Below the pieces are notes generated by a model. That model saw only the letters and a program-made list of their open reading frames with translations, was not told the DNA's origin and ran no database searches. Of a stretch of 64,000 bases of DNA, positions 1 through 5,184 are shown piece by piece; the stretch's first letter is position 1, and each line of letters begins with the position of its first letter. Source of the stretch: a virus. The DNA lies in IMG/VR virus record IMGVR_UViG_3300030419_004857, positions 1-64,000 of that record, one strand, 5' to 3'. Made by a program: the position numbers and the translations under genes.

Positions 1-59
1 ACCGGCCCGCCACGATTCTACGGCTTACAGCCGCGCTCATGCCACCGAGCTACAAGGGC
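1..59 (-). tRNA. tRNA-like sequence, truncated by the window edge
   Basis: Read on the minus strand from 59 there is a 7-nt acceptor-like strand (GCCCTTG), then TA, a perfect D-stem pair GCTC/GAGC with a GG-containing loop, then a strong hairpin CGGC-TGTAA-GCCG, and the beginning of a T-arm-like GCCGGT at the edge. The hairpin contains GTA, which would suggest tRNA-Tyr. However, the anticodon arm is about two nucleotides too short for a canonical 5+7+5 arm, so the isoacceptor is not assigned. The 3' end lies outside the window. It could be a degenerate tRNA or a tRNA-like processed RNA. Confidence 0.4.
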
Positions 60-95
60 TTCACTTGTTTCAATTGTCAAAGATCGTTGTATTAT

Positions 96-149
96 CTCCC
101 CCCGGCAGTAGTCGGCTAGCACCTACTCTTGAGTTGCTGCCGGGGGGAG
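96..149 (-). ncRNA. 13-bp perfect hairpin in the leader of the tRNA-like transcript
   Basis: Positions 96-108 and 137-149 are perfectly complementary over 13 bp (CTCCCCCCGGCAG arm) around a 28-nt loop. The loop has smaller internal complementarities. It lies just downstream of the minus-strand promoter at 166-194 and upstream of the tRNA-like sequence, so it would form in that transcript. No T-run follows, so it is not an obvious terminator. A processing structure or small RNA is possible. Confidence 0.5.
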
Positions 150-165
150 CTTGTGTTGTGCGTGT

Positions 166-194
166 ATTGTACCAGACACGCCTCTGGTTGTCAA
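166..194 (-). promoter_or_regulatory. sigma70-type promoter
   Basis: On the minus strand TTGACA (189-194), a 17-bp spacer and TACAAT (166-171). It would drive the leader hairpin and the tRNA-like sequence. The -35 hexamer contains the TGA stop of the upstream gene. Confidence 0.8.
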
Positions 195-424
195 CCGTTT
201 TTCTTCATTGCGTCGGAATCGACATACTGAACTGGCAACGTTCGGAAGTGAAGCCCGCCCAGTCCGCAAGCCTCAAAGAACCGGTCACGGTCAAACCGGG
301 GATTCTCTCGTTCAAAGTAATCCGCTAGATCACTCGCCATCTCGTGAGAGAACTCACGCCCCACCTTGGGGAGATGCTTCTTGATGATCGCTGCCTGTTC
401 CTCGAATACTTTTCGCGTCAGCAT
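191..424 (-). CDS. small phage protein of unknown function, 77 aa
   Basis: Starts MLTRKVFEEQAAIIKKH and contains LADYFERENPRFDRDRFFEACG. This pattern (hydrophobic-ADYF..-NPRFDR-RF--ACG) I associate with a widespread family of small phage proteins without known function. The start at 424 is chosen because GAGAGGG lies about 8 nt upstream; an in-frame upstream ATG would place the start before the promoter. It is preceded by its own sigma70 promoter (462-490). Its TGA stop is embedded in the -35 box of the next promoter. Confidence 0.75.
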   Translation of the reverse strand: MLTRKVFEEQAAIIKKHLPKVGREFSHEMASDLADYFERENPRFDRDRFFEACGLGGLHFRTLPVQYVDSDAMKKNG

Positions 425-461
425 TGTGTCGCCCTCTCGTGTGTTGTTGTTGTGAGCGTGT

Positions 462-490
462 ATTGTATCACACGTCTCGCCTGTTGTCAA
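462..490 (-). promoter_or_regulatory. sigma70-type promoter
   Basis: TTGACA (485-490), 17-bp spacer, TACAAT (462-467) on the minus strand. It drives the gene 191-424 and overlaps the TGA stop of the gene 487-651. Confidence 0.85.
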
Positions 491-651
491 CCCTGTTTGT
501 GTGGCTGTCCGGTGAATATGTCAAGCCCGTTCTCGGCTCGCCACTGGTACAACCGGATACGCGACTCACGTTTCTCCGGGGTGTCCTTCACTTGCTTCTG
601 TTGTGGGTTACGATAGTCCGCTGTCGCCTTGCACGGAATACTGATATCCAA
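487..651 (-). CDS. small hypothetical protein, 54 aa, TTG start
   Basis: The open frame begins at a TTG with AGAGGG seven bases upstream and reads DISIPCKATADYRNPQQKQ; it ends near GLDIFTGQP. It is rich in Arg, Lys and Gln and may bind nucleic acid, but I do not recognise a family. Its TGA stop (487-489) lies inside the TTGACA of the next promoter, the arrangement seen at several neighbours. Hairpin A (701-744) sits between it and the upstream gene. The start codon is an inference from the Shine-Dalgarno spacing. Confidence 0.55.
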   Translation of the reverse strand: MDISIPCKATADYRNPQQKQVKDTPEKRESRIRLYQWRAENGLDIFTGQPHKQG

Positions 652-700
652 CTGTCTGCCCTCTTTCTAGTTCACTGGCTCACAGGTCGTCCCGTTGTGG

Positions 701-744
701 AGCGGCCTCGTTAGCGTGATACTGTGAACGCTAACGAGGCCGCT
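701..744. repeat. Hairpin family member A
   Basis: 17-bp perfect arms 701-717 and 728-744, loop 718-727, followed on the plus strand by TTGTTTTACC. The flank GTTGTGGAG before the left arm and TACC after the right arm are shared by other members. It is intercistronic on the minus-strand transcript. Confidence 0.85.
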
Positions 745-760
745 TGTTTTACCTCAACCC

Positions 761-952
761 CTACGGGGGTGGGATCATAGCGGGCTTGCACGGTGGCGAA
801 TACCGACCCGCCAACGCTCGGATCAACTCGTCCTCGTCCACCAACATCTGGAAAACGTGGTCGCCAATTGTCACGGCCAAAACCGTAGAGCCAACCGGCC
901 TAGCTTGCGTTGCGTCAAGCGTCTCCACCTTTGCATCATGTATCTGTATCAT
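761..952 (-). CDS. small hypothetical protein, 63 aa
   Basis: Begins MIQIHDAKVETLDATQ. The centre is a compact beta-like stretch (VLAVTIGDHVFQMLVDEDEL), and the C-terminus is proline-rich. A GAGG ribosome site stands about 7 nt before the ATG. The start follows directly after the stop of the 31-aa membrane peptide gene at 956, so the two are co-transcribed. No family recognised. Confidence 0.65.
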   Translation of the reverse strand: MIQIHDAKVETLDATQARPVGSTVLAVTIGDHVFQMLVDEDELIRALAGRYSPPCKPAMIPPP

Positions 953-955
953 CGT

Positions 956-1051
956 CTACCTCGTGCCAATAATAATGAGTGTCCAGTATACCAGAAACGA
1001 CATCGTCAGCCAAGTGTCCCGATCAATCCTTTTCAGTGTCTTCACTTTCAT
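956..1051 (-). CDS. 31-aa single-pass membrane peptide
   Basis: Translation starts MKVKTLKRIDRDTW, basic, followed by a hydrophobic segment (LTMSFLVYWTLIIIG) and ends GTR. This is a short N-in membrane peptide topology. The ATG overlaps the TGA of the upstream gene (ATGA), with GAGGG just upstream, indicating translational coupling. Too short for homology calls. The same region has many other tiny membrane peptides. Confidence 0.6.
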   Translation of the reverse strand: MKVKTLKRIDRDTWLTMSFLVYWTLIIIGTR

Positions 1052-1119
1052 CCCTCTACAATATCCTTTACCAACAAACTAAACAAAGCCGCTGCCACTG
1101 CCCACATCCACCAACTCAT
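1048..1119 (-). CDS. 23-aa membrane peptide
   Basis: Starts MSWWMWAVAAALFSLLVK, almost entirely a hydrophobic helix with aromatic residues at the front and a short charged tail (KDIVEG). It is the first gene after the promoter at 1144-1171 and overlaps the next gene by ATGA. The ribosome site is weak (AGGAC 9 nt upstream), so assignment rests on position, coupling and composition. Confidence 0.5.
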   Translation of the reverse strand: MSWWMWAVAAALFSLLVKDIVEG

Positions 1120-1143
1120 CGCGTCAGTCCTCGATTCGTATGT

Positions 1144-1171
1144 ATTATACCAGATATGCCGCCGATGTCAA
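1144..1171 (-). promoter_or_regulatory. sigma70-type promoter
   Basis: TTGACA (1166-1171), 16-bp spacer, TATAAT (1144-1149), a perfect match to both consensus hexamers. It drives the three-gene run 1119 to 761. The upstream gene's TGA stop is inside the -35 box. Confidence 0.85.
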
Positions 1172-1398
1172 GCCCACCAGATACGCTCACCGGCCAACGC
1201 TCTCGCACCGAGGTGAACCGATTCGGCCCACGCCCACAGCTTCCGATTCTTCTCGGTTGGTACGGCGGATGCCTGAGCCTTGTACTTGTCCATCACGGCT
1301 TTCGCCTTGTCAACGTCGGTCAGCTTGGCACGTTGTGCCCGGTCGATGCCCTTGTTGATTTTCTCTCGTGTGATCTCTGCTGCCATTGTCCAAGTCAT
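1168..1398 (-). CDS. small hypothetical protein, 76 aa, helical
   Basis: Begins MTWTMAAEITREKINKG and is rich in Ala, Lys and Glu (KAKAVMDKYKAQASA), predicted largely alpha-helical. AAAGGG stands 6 nt before the ATG at 1398, supporting this start over the internal Met5. It has its own promoter (1435-1462), and its TGA is inside the -35 of the next promoter. No recognised family. Confidence 0.7.
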   Translation of the reverse strand: MTWTMAAEITREKINKGIDRAQRAKLTDVDKAKAVMDKYKAQASAVPTEKNRKLWAWAESVHLGARALAGERIWWA

Positions 1399-1434
1399 GT
1401 GCGCCCTTTCGTGTGTCGCGTGTTGTATGCCCCC

Positions 1435-1462
1435 ATTATACTATATTATCGTCAAAAGTCAA
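1435..1462 (-). promoter_or_regulatory. sigma70-type promoter
   Basis: TTGACT (1457-1462), 16-bp spacer, TATAAT (1435-1440) on the minus strand, upstream of the 76-aa gene. Confidence 0.8.
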
Positions 1463-1497
1463 GCCCAACCTCCACCCTATCTCCCCTTTTTTCCTAA

Positions 1498-1514
1498 TTG
1501 AGATCCAGTCTCAA
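1498..1514. promoter_or_regulatory. palindromic site TTGAGA-5-TCTCAA
   Basis: TTGAGATCCAGTCTCAA has 6-bp inverted arms around a 5-bp centre. A closely related perfect palindrome, TTGAGACTGAGTCTCAA, occurs at 5168-5184. Both lie in rare gene-free gaps next to hairpin family members, so they may be repressor or regulator operators. Confidence 0.5.
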
Positions 1515-1545
1515 CTCACTGACCCACAGCCTTCCCTCTTCGCAA

Positions 1546-1577
1546 GCCGGGCGGTTGTCGCAAGACAGCCGCCCGGC
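1546..1577. repeat. Hairpin family member P
   Basis: 14-bp stem (1546-1559 with 1564-1577, one G-T pair) closed by a GCAA tetraloop. It is followed on the plus strand by GCGTTCTACC, the shared tail. The upstream flank CTCACTGACCCACAG matches other members. Confidence 0.7.
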
Positions 1578-1579
1578 GC

Positions 1580-1608
1580 GTTCTACCCTATCCCGCCTTC
1601 TATGTCAA
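1580..1608 (-). promoter_or_regulatory. possible weak sigma70 promoter
   Basis: TTGACA (1603-1608), exactly 17 bp, then TAGAAC (1580-1585), a 4/6 match. It overlaps the TGA of gene 1605-1724 and the tail of hairpin P. No gene follows before the next promoter, so function is doubtful. Confidence 0.35.
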
Positions 1609-1724
1609 CCCCAATTTGTCATTATTCCTACGAATGTGATTGTCACCATCGCCGCCGCGAATCCCATTGACAGCATCCACATGAGGATGTATACCCACTC
1701 ACACGCCACACCAAACCACTTCAT
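1605..1724 (-). CDS. 39-aa membrane protein
   Basis: Begins MKWFGVACEWVYILMWML and continues with a long hydrophobic, Met-rich stretch ending TNWG. One or two membrane passes are possible. The ATG overlaps the upstream stop as TAATG, and GGAGG lies 8 nt upstream, so it is coupled to gene 1724-1942. Its TGA stop is inside a TTGACA hexamer. Confidence 0.65.
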   Translation of the reverse strand: MKWFGVACEWVYILMWMLSMGFAAAMVTITFVGIMTNWG

Positions 1725-1942
1725 TAGACTTCCTCCGTTCGGATAGTATAGCAGCCCGCGTCCTCGCCCCGTGGCAGAACTTGATAGGCCACCCCTTCGG
1801 TGGACACCGAGATACTGAACAGCCGATGCCCGTCAGCGTTGTGTACGTCCACGGTCGCCACCCCCAATTCGGGAATGTCTTCCATGCTGAAGAATCCCAT
1901 TCCGCCCTGAGTGTCACAAACGTCCATATGATCAAGTCTCAT
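1724..1942 (-). CDS. hypothetical protein, 72 aa
   Basis: Starts MRLDHMDVCDTQGGMGFF; acidic and beta-rich in the second half (GVATVDVHNADGHRLFSISV). AAGGGG lies 8 nt upstream of the ATG, and the upstream gene stops two bases away. It is the third-from-last gene of the operon that begins at 2440. No family recognised. Confidence 0.7.
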   Translation of the reverse strand: MRLDHMDVCDTQGGMGFFSMEDIPELGVATVDVHNADGHRLFSISVSTEGVAYQVLPRGEDAGCYTIRTEEV

Positions 1943-1943
1943 T

Positions 1944-2189
1944 CTACGTCCCCTTCACTTTCCAGATTTTCACTCTCTTGCCCAACTCACCGTTGAACCC
2001 AACACCGCCACCGGTCAGTTGTGAATAGTCAATTGCCATTCCCACCTTGCCACCATCTGCAAGCCCAAGTTGACCATGCAGGATGGTGATGTACTGGTGT
2101 TTGCGGTGAGCCTTCAACGGCACGATTGCGAAGTCGTGCTTGGCTCCCCTGTCGAACAAGTCGCCTGTCTTCGGTTTGTGTTGCATCAT
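1944..2189 (-). CDS. hypothetical protein, 81 aa
   Basis: Begins MMQHKPKTGDLFDRGAKHDF; basic, with a glycine-rich beta-like middle (LGLADGGKVGMAIDYSQLTG). GGAG precedes the tandem ATGs, so translation may begin at 2189 or 2186. It is followed by gene 1724-1942 with a 1-bp gap. No family recognised. Confidence 0.7.
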   Translation of the reverse strand: MMQHKPKTGDLFDRGAKHDFAIVPLKAHRKHQYITILHGQLGLADGGKVGMAIDYSQLTGGGVGFNGELGKRVKIWKVKGT

Positions 2190-2197
2190 TTTCTCCG

Positions 2198-2440
2198 TCA
2201 GTCACTCACACAGAATCGGGTAGGGGGACGGTAGTTCGGCCCAGCCTCGTGGGCCGCTTGCCGGTCACGGTTGCCCGCGAACCACGCCTTCCACTCGTCC
2301 AGCCAGTGGGGGAAAGTTATACCAGCCCGCTGGTTGTCAACCTGCTCGCAGCGGAAACACTGGTTGCCCGCCACAAAGGACGCACAAGTCAGTCGGCCAC
2401 AAGCACAGTTGTGTGGGCTGGTGTGATTGTTGTTGGTCAT
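2198..2440 (-). CDS. small Cys-rich protein, 80 aa, possible zinc binding
   Basis: The N-terminal half contains four cysteines in CACGRLTC and CFRCE spacing typical of a small zinc-binding knuckle. The rest is rich in Trp, Arg and His (HWLDEWKAWFAGNRDRQ). GAGAGGG lies 7 nt upstream of the ATG at 2440. It has its own promoter at 2474-2503 and leads a four-gene operon to 1605. A DNA- or RNA-binding role is an inference. Confidence 0.7.
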   Translation of the reverse strand: MTNNNHTSPHNCACGRLTCASFVAGNQCFRCEQVDNQRAGITFPHWLDEWKAWFAGNRDRQAAHEAGPNYRPPTRFCVSD

Positions 2441-2473
2441 AGTGTTACCCTCTCGTGTTGTTTGTCAGAACGT

Positions 2474-2503
2474 ATTATAGCAGACGCCCCCGCCCGCCGT
2501 CAA
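2474..2503 (-). promoter_or_regulatory. sigma70-type promoter
   Basis: TTGACG (2498-2503), 18-bp spacer, perfect TATAAT (2474-2479). It starts the operon 2440 to 1605. Confidence 0.75.
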
Positions 2504-2505
2504 CC

Positions 2506-2805
2506 CTACCACCCGCAGTCATCGTACTGCCCGTGGTCCCAGTCGTCCCCACCCATGTAATCCTGCCACTCGGTGTACTCGTCCGGTTGCCCGTCGTCCT
2601 CATAGTAGTCGTCGTCGTCCACGTCCTCCACCACCGGCAACTCGTCCTTGCGGATCTGGAACGTCTCCGGTTCGTCTTTGGCTCCGAACACCGGGAACGG
2701 GTACGCTGGGGGGTACGGTGCGGATTCTTCCCGTGCCCGCTTGTCGGCCTCGATGATCTGGGCCTCGATGTCGGTCACGTTGTCGCGGGTCTCGTCGTGT
2801 CGCAT
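2506..2805 (-). CDS. acidic hypothetical protein, 99 aa
   Basis: Begins MRHDETRDNVTDIEAQIIEAD and ends in a run of Asp, Tyr, Glu and Trp, including EYTEWQDYMGGDDWDH. It is a clear paralogue of the 74-aa protein at 3352-3576: both share the first 20 or so residues and the C-terminal EY.EWQDY.GGD block, while the centre differs. GGAG lies 5 nt upstream of the ATG. The acidic, aromatic tail could mimic DNA, as some phage inhibitors do, but that is speculation. Its leader contains hairpin B. Confidence 0.75.
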   Translation of the reverse strand: MRHDETRDNVTDIEAQIIEADKRAREESAPYPPAYPFPVFGAKDEPETFQIRKDELPVVEDVDDDDYYEDDGQPDEYTEWQDYMGGDDWDHGQYDDCGW

Positions 2806-2850
2806 GGTATCTCCATTTTTCTCACTGGCTCACAAGCAGCACCGTTGTGG

Positions 2851-2894
2851 AGCGGCCTTGTTAGCGTGAGACTGCGAACGCTAACAAGGCCGCT
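2851..2894. repeat. Hairpin family member B
   Basis: 17-bp perfect arms 2851-2867 and 2878-2894, loop 2868-2877, plus-strand tail TTGTTTTACCTGA. It lies in the 5' leader between promoter 2961-2989 and gene 2506-2805. It is the closest relative of member A. Confidence 0.85.
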
Positions 2895-2960
2895 TGTTTT
2901 ACCTGAACATCGCGGCGGGTCGACCCCGGAACTTGGGGAGCTTGTCACCCGTGTGCGTGT

Positions 2961-2989
2961 ATTGTATCCGACCTCGCCCCGGCTGTCAA
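2961..2989 (-). promoter_or_regulatory. sigma70-type promoter
   Basis: TTGACA (2984-2989), 17-bp spacer, TACAAT (2961-2966). It drives gene 2506-2805 with a leader of about 150 nt containing an AAGCTCCCC motif and hairpin B. The upstream gene's TGA is inside its -35. Confidence 0.85.
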
Positions 2990-3093
2990 CCCCTATTGTT
3001 GGTCAGCCGCCAGATAAGTCGGTCCATCAGGTCAGCACAAACGATTCCGCCAAACACGGCGAACACCAGATCGGTAAACCACATGTCGTGCAT
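2986..3093 (-). CDS. 35-aa membrane peptide
   Basis: Begins MHDMWFTDLVFAVFGGIVC, a single hydrophobic segment, with a basic tail (DRLIWRLTNNRG). GGAG lies 7 nt upstream. It follows hairpin C on the transcript. Its TGA lies within the next TTGACA. Part of the tiny membrane peptide set. Confidence 0.6.
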   Translation of the reverse strand: MHDMWFTDLVFAVFGGIVCADLMDRLIWRLTNNRG

Positions 3094-3145
3094 CAGACTA
3101 CTCCATTGCCCTTTTCACACTGACTCACGAGTCGCTCCGTTGTGG

Positions 3146-3181
3146 AGCAGCGTCGTTGACCTAGGACGAAACGACGCTGCT
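3146..3181. repeat. Hairpin family member C
   Basis: 12-bp perfect arms 3146-3157 and 3170-3181. Loop TAGGAC can pair with GTTCTA in the plus-strand tail TTGTTCTACCTGA (six pairs, one G-T). It lies between genes 3214-3285 and 2986-3093. Confidence 0.8.
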
Positions 3182-3213
3182 TGTTCTACCTGAACAGCGC
3201 CGCGTCCCGCCGA

Positions 3214-3285
3214 TCACAGCGTTTCCAGATTTACCAACAACTGGTACACCGCCACTCCCGCCGCTATCACATACATCACGCCCAT
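3214..3285 (-). CDS. 23-aa membrane peptide
   Basis: Starts MGVMYVIAAGVAVYQLLV, nearly all hydrophobic, ending NLETL. GAGGG lies 4 nt before the ATG. It follows the 16-aa peptide gene with a short gap, in the operon starting at promoter 3654-3682. Confidence 0.5.
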   Translation of the reverse strand: MGVMYVIAAGVAVYQLLVNLETL

Positions 3286-3292
3286 ATCGCCC

Positions 3293-3343
3293 TCACTTGT
3301 AAACCGCAATAAACAACAAAGCCGCCGCCGCCACTTGCACCAT
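3293..3343 (-). CDS. 16-aa hydrophobic peptide
   Basis: MVQVAAAALLFIAVYK, a single hydrophobic helix with a terminal Lys. It starts 8 bp after the stop of the 74-aa acidic gene. The ribosome site is weak, so it could be spurious. Support comes from position in the operon and similarity in type to its neighbours. Confidence 0.35.
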   Translation of the reverse strand: MVQVAAAALLFIAVYK

Positions 3344-3351
3344 CGTATCCA

Positions 3352-3576
3352 CTAGTAGCCCTCACCCCACACGGATTCACTGTGATCATAGTACTCGTCA
3401 CCGCCGAAGTAATCTTGCCACTCGTCATACTCCGATGGCTGATGATCATCTTCCTCAATGTCGTCTTCATCGGTCACGACCGCATCGAAGAACCAACCCG
3501 CCGTCTCGCGGTTGTCGGCCTCGATGATGGTATCTTCGGTGTCGGTGATGTTGTCGCGTGTGTCGTCGAATCGCAT
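3352..3576 (-). CDS. acidic hypothetical protein, 74 aa, paralogue of 2506-2805
   Basis: Begins MRFDDTRDNITDTEDTIIEAD; the tail has DDHQPSEYDEWQDYFGGDEY. The N- and C-terminal blocks match the 99-aa protein at 2506-2805, which has a longer middle. GAAAGGG lies 8 nt before the ATG at 3576. Promoter 3654-3682 with the conserved AAGCTCCCC leader precedes it. Function unknown; the strong negative charge is the main visible feature. Confidence 0.75.
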   Translation of the reverse strand: MRFDDTRDNITDTEDTIIEADNRETAGWFFDAVVTDEDDIEEDDHQPSEYDEWQDYFGGDEYYDHSESVWGEGY

Positions 3577-3653
3577 TGTGTCTACCCTTTCAAGGTAAGT
3601 GTGTTGGGTCGGCCCCGTTGAGTGGGGAGCTTGTCACCCGTGTGTATGTAGGT

Positions 3654-3682
3654 ATTGTATCAGGACTGCCAACGAGTGTCAA
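3654..3682 (-). promoter_or_regulatory. sigma70-type promoter
   Basis: TTGACA (3677-3682), 17-bp spacer, TACAAT (3654-3659). It drives the acidic gene 3352-3576 and the two peptide genes after it. It overlaps the 3' end of gene 3660-3878. Confidence 0.85.
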
Positions 3683-3878
3683 CCGTCCGCTTCACGTATC
3701 TCCGTCGCCACACCCCACGGATGTACTGTTCACTTCCACAGTGGAGAATGGTGTTGCTGTAATCACCATGCCGGATGCCGATGTACCAGCTTGTACCCCG
3801 ATGCCACATGGTGATTTCTCTGTCGTTAGCCTTGCACCATGTCATGGTCGGTGCGGTTGTCGCGATCACGGTCTTCAT
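3660..3878 (-). CDS. hypothetical protein, 72 aa
   Basis: Begins MKTVIATTAPTMTWCKANDR and is rich in Trp, His and Arg, ending in a basic segment (RRRYVKRTVDTRWQS). The reading frame runs through the -35 box of promoter 3654-3682 and stops at the TGA just before its -10. The ribosome site is weak (AGAG close to the ATG). Hairpin D is directly upstream. I judge it probably real from composition. Confidence 0.5.
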   Translation of the reverse strand: MKTVIATTAPTMTWCKANDREITMWHRGTSWYIGIRHGDYSNTILHCGSEQYIRGVWRRRYVKRTVDTRWQS

Positions 3879-3909
3879 TTCTCTGACTCACAGGGGGTGT
3901 TGTTGTGGA

Positions 3910-3954
3910 GCAGCGTTGTTAGCGTGAGACGGGCGAACGCTAACAACGCTGCTT
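3910..3954. repeat. Hairpin family member D
   Basis: 17-bp perfect arms 3910-3926 and 3938-3954 with an 11-nt loop. Plus-strand tail TTGTCTTACCCGA; loop GAGAC can pair with GTCTT. It lies between genes 3976-4041 and 3660-3878. Confidence 0.85.
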
Positions 3955-3975
3955 GTCTTACCCGACCTCCGACCG

Positions 3976-4041
3976 CTAGTCGAAGTCGCCAAGCAGCCAA
4001 GCGATGATGATGATAAGTCCGAGGTAACCTGAGAAGCCCAT
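3976..4041 (-). CDS. 21-aa membrane peptide, MGFSGYLGL family
   Basis: Starts MGFSGYLGLIIIIAW and ends LLGDFD. A second copy with the same frame of conserved residues is at 4759-4824, so this is a genuine duplicated gene under protein-level constraint. GGAG lies 6 nt upstream, favouring this ATG over one four codons earlier. It is driven by its own promoter (4073-4101). A single hydrophobic helix with an acidic end. Confidence 0.75.
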   Translation of the reverse strand: MGFSGYLGLIIIIAWLLGDFD

Positions 4042-4072
4042 GTCATTCTCCATGTGTGATGTGTATGCCAGT

Positions 4073-4101
4073 ATATTACCGACTCGCCTCTCCCGTGTCA
4101 A
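4073..4101 (-). promoter_or_regulatory. sigma70-type promoter
   Basis: TTGACA (4096-4101), 17-bp spacer, TAATAT (4073-4078). It drives the 21-aa peptide gene 3976-4041 and, through hairpin D, probably gene 3660-3878. Confidence 0.75.
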
Positions 4102-4153
4102 CCCCCAATTTACTAATTTATAAAATCGCTGGCTCACGCCTCCCCTTCTTGTG

Positions 4154-4190
4154 GAGCCGCGTGGATGTCCTAAGACCATTCACGCGGCTC
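4154..4190. repeat. Hairpin family member E
   Basis: About 12 bp (4154-4165 with 4179-4190). Loop TAAGAC is perfectly complementary to GTCTTA in the plus-strand tail TCGTCTTACCCGA. It lies after gene 4250-4423 and before promoter 4073-4101. Confidence 0.8.
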
Positions 4191-4249
4191 GTCTTACCCG
4201 ATCTCGGAAAAATCCGGTTTTGGGCTTGACTTCCGCGCGGCGGTTGATC

Positions 4250-4423
4250 TCAGCAATGCCGGTGTGTGTCGTGCCAATAGTCGAACCCGCTTGGCCCGTC
4301 GCCGGTCGGTTTCGGCTTGTCGGTTTTCACGCCGCTCGCCTCGTCCGCTTTCCGCTTGGCGACCCGAGCCTTATAGTCGGCCCATCGTTTGCGTCGCCGT
4401 TCCCAGTCTTGTGCGTTTGTCAT
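4250..4423 (-). CDS. small basic protein, 57 aa
   Basis: Begins MTNAQDWERRRKRWADYK; very rich in Lys and Arg in the first half, ending GFDYWHDTHRHC. AAGGG lies 7 nt upstream of the ATG. It follows the endonuclease VII-like gene by 3 bp, as last gene of that operon. A nucleic-acid-binding role is plausible from charge alone. Confidence 0.6.
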   Translation of the reverse strand: MTNAQDWERRRKRWADYKARVAKRKADEASGVKTDKPKPTGDGPSGFDYWHDTHRHC

Positions 4424-4426
4424 TCT

Positions 4427-4759
4427 CTATCCCTTCAAGTAATTGATTGCCCGACGCAGCATGTCGATGCTGTCGCCAAACTTGCCAAGTGCGTTGTTGC
4501 AGTCGTTGCACAACCAGCCCCGAAACTCATCGGTGTCGTGGTCGTGGTCGAGTACGATCTTGCCGCCGCTCCGTTTGCAGATCGGACACGTCGCGTCGGT
4601 CGGTTTCGTATTCTCCCGATGGAGTCTTGCCCGGACTTTCCGTTGGTGTCCCCGGCAATCGTTGCAAGTGTGTTTCCGCAACACGCCGCTTGGCAGTGTG
4701 TTGTTGATCGGAAAGTGGTCGAGTGGTTTCGTCTCGTCACATCGTTTGCAGATCCGCAT
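4427..4759 (-). CDS. recombination endonuclease VII-like HNH nuclease
   Basis: A 110-aa protein with Zn-binding cysteine pairs (C4/C7, C32/C35, C58/C61, C84/C87) and the characteristic LDHDHDTDEFRGWLCNDCN block at 70-88, followed by ALGKFGDS and LRRAINYL. This is the Endonuclease_7 family pattern; DHDH supplies the catalytic and metal-binding residues. Family members cleave branched or nicked DNA, and in T4 gp49 resolves junctions before packaging. The length fits small phage members. The ATG overlaps the upstream peptide stop (TAATG), so translation is coupled. Confidence 0.9.
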   Translation of the reverse strand: MRICKRCDETKPLDHFPINNTLPSGVLRKHTCNDCRGHQRKVRARLHRENTKPTDATCPICKRSGGKIVLDHDHDTDEFRGWLCNDCNNALGKFGDSIDMLRRAINYLKG

Positions 4760-4824
4760 TAGTCGAAGTCTCCCAAGACGAAAGCGAGCACAATCAGCAG
4801 TCCGAGGTAACCTGAGAATCCCAT
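4759..4824 (-). CDS. 21-aa membrane peptide, MGFSGYLGL family
   Basis: Starts MGFSGYLGLLIVLAF and ends VLGDFD, a paralogue of 3976-4041 with conservative changes in the hydrophobic core. GGAG lies upstream at good spacing. It is the first gene of the operon with the endonuclease VII-like protein, whose start overlaps its stop. Confidence 0.75.
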   Translation of the reverse strand: MGFSGYLGLLIVLAFVLGDFD

Positions 4825-4858
4825 TGTCGTTTTCTCCGTTGCGTTGTTGTATCTGTCC

Positions 4859-4886
4859 ATTGTAGCAAACCGCCGCCCGCTGTCAA
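4859..4886 (-). promoter_or_regulatory. sigma70-type promoter
   Basis: TTGACA (4881-4886), 16-bp spacer, TACAAT (4859-4864). It drives the operon 4824 to 4250. Confidence 0.8.
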
Positions 4887-4888
4887 CC

Positions 4889-5014
4889 CTACCGCCGTCG
4901 CGACTTGAACGGGTTGAAGCGGCAGAAGTCTTGCACTGCGATCAGCCCCATCGGAACCACGATCAGTGCGAGTGCGGTCAGTGCGATCAGTGCGTCGATT
5001 GTTGTGGTCGTCAT
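4889..5014 (-). CDS. 41-aa membrane protein
   Basis: Begins MTTTTIDALIALTALALIVV, one hydrophobic segment, then a basic cytoplasmic-type tail (FCRFNPFKSRRR). GGAG lies about 9 nt upstream. It has its own promoter (5048-5075), and TAG is followed within two bases by the next TTGACA. Confidence 0.65.
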   Translation of the reverse strand: MTTTTIDALIALTALALIVVPMGLIAVQDFCRFNPFKSRRR

Positions 5015-5047
5015 TGTGTTGTCTCCGTTGCGTTGTTGTGAGTCTCC

Positions 5048-5075
5048 ATTGTAGTTGATCGGCCACCTACGTCAA
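5048..5075 (-). promoter_or_regulatory. sigma70-type promoter
   Basis: TTGACG (5070-5075), 16-bp spacer, TACAAT (5048-5053), upstream of the 41-aa membrane protein gene. Confidence 0.75.
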
Positions 5076-5167
5076 TCCACTTTAGTCACTTTGGCCCATT
5101 TTTTTCCAGTGCAACTACCGTGCCAAACGGCCCCAGCAAAACCCGTGCCAATCGGAAAATTTCCTTA

Positions 5168-5184
5168 TTGAGACTGAGTCTCAA
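5168..5184. promoter_or_regulatory. perfect 17-bp palindrome
   Basis: TTGAGACTGAGTCTCAA, two 8-bp arms around a central base, related to the site at 1498-1514. It is immediately followed by another dyad at 5187-5203. Operator-like; the regulator is unknown. Confidence 0.55.

Noticed and set aside
701-753. Hairpin A and relatives as simple rho-independent terminators
   Set aside because: Only members A and B have a T-rich tail. The others have GTCCTACC or GTCTTACC, the conserved part is TACC, and the plus strand has no genes to terminate.
979-3123. Long plus-strand open frames across the left region (for example 979-1497, 2126-2560, 2455-3123)
   Set aside because: They run antisense to minus-strand genes that have promoters and ribosome sites, lack such signals themselves and give implausible Pro/Ser/Arg-rich translations. 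High GC makes spurious long frames common.
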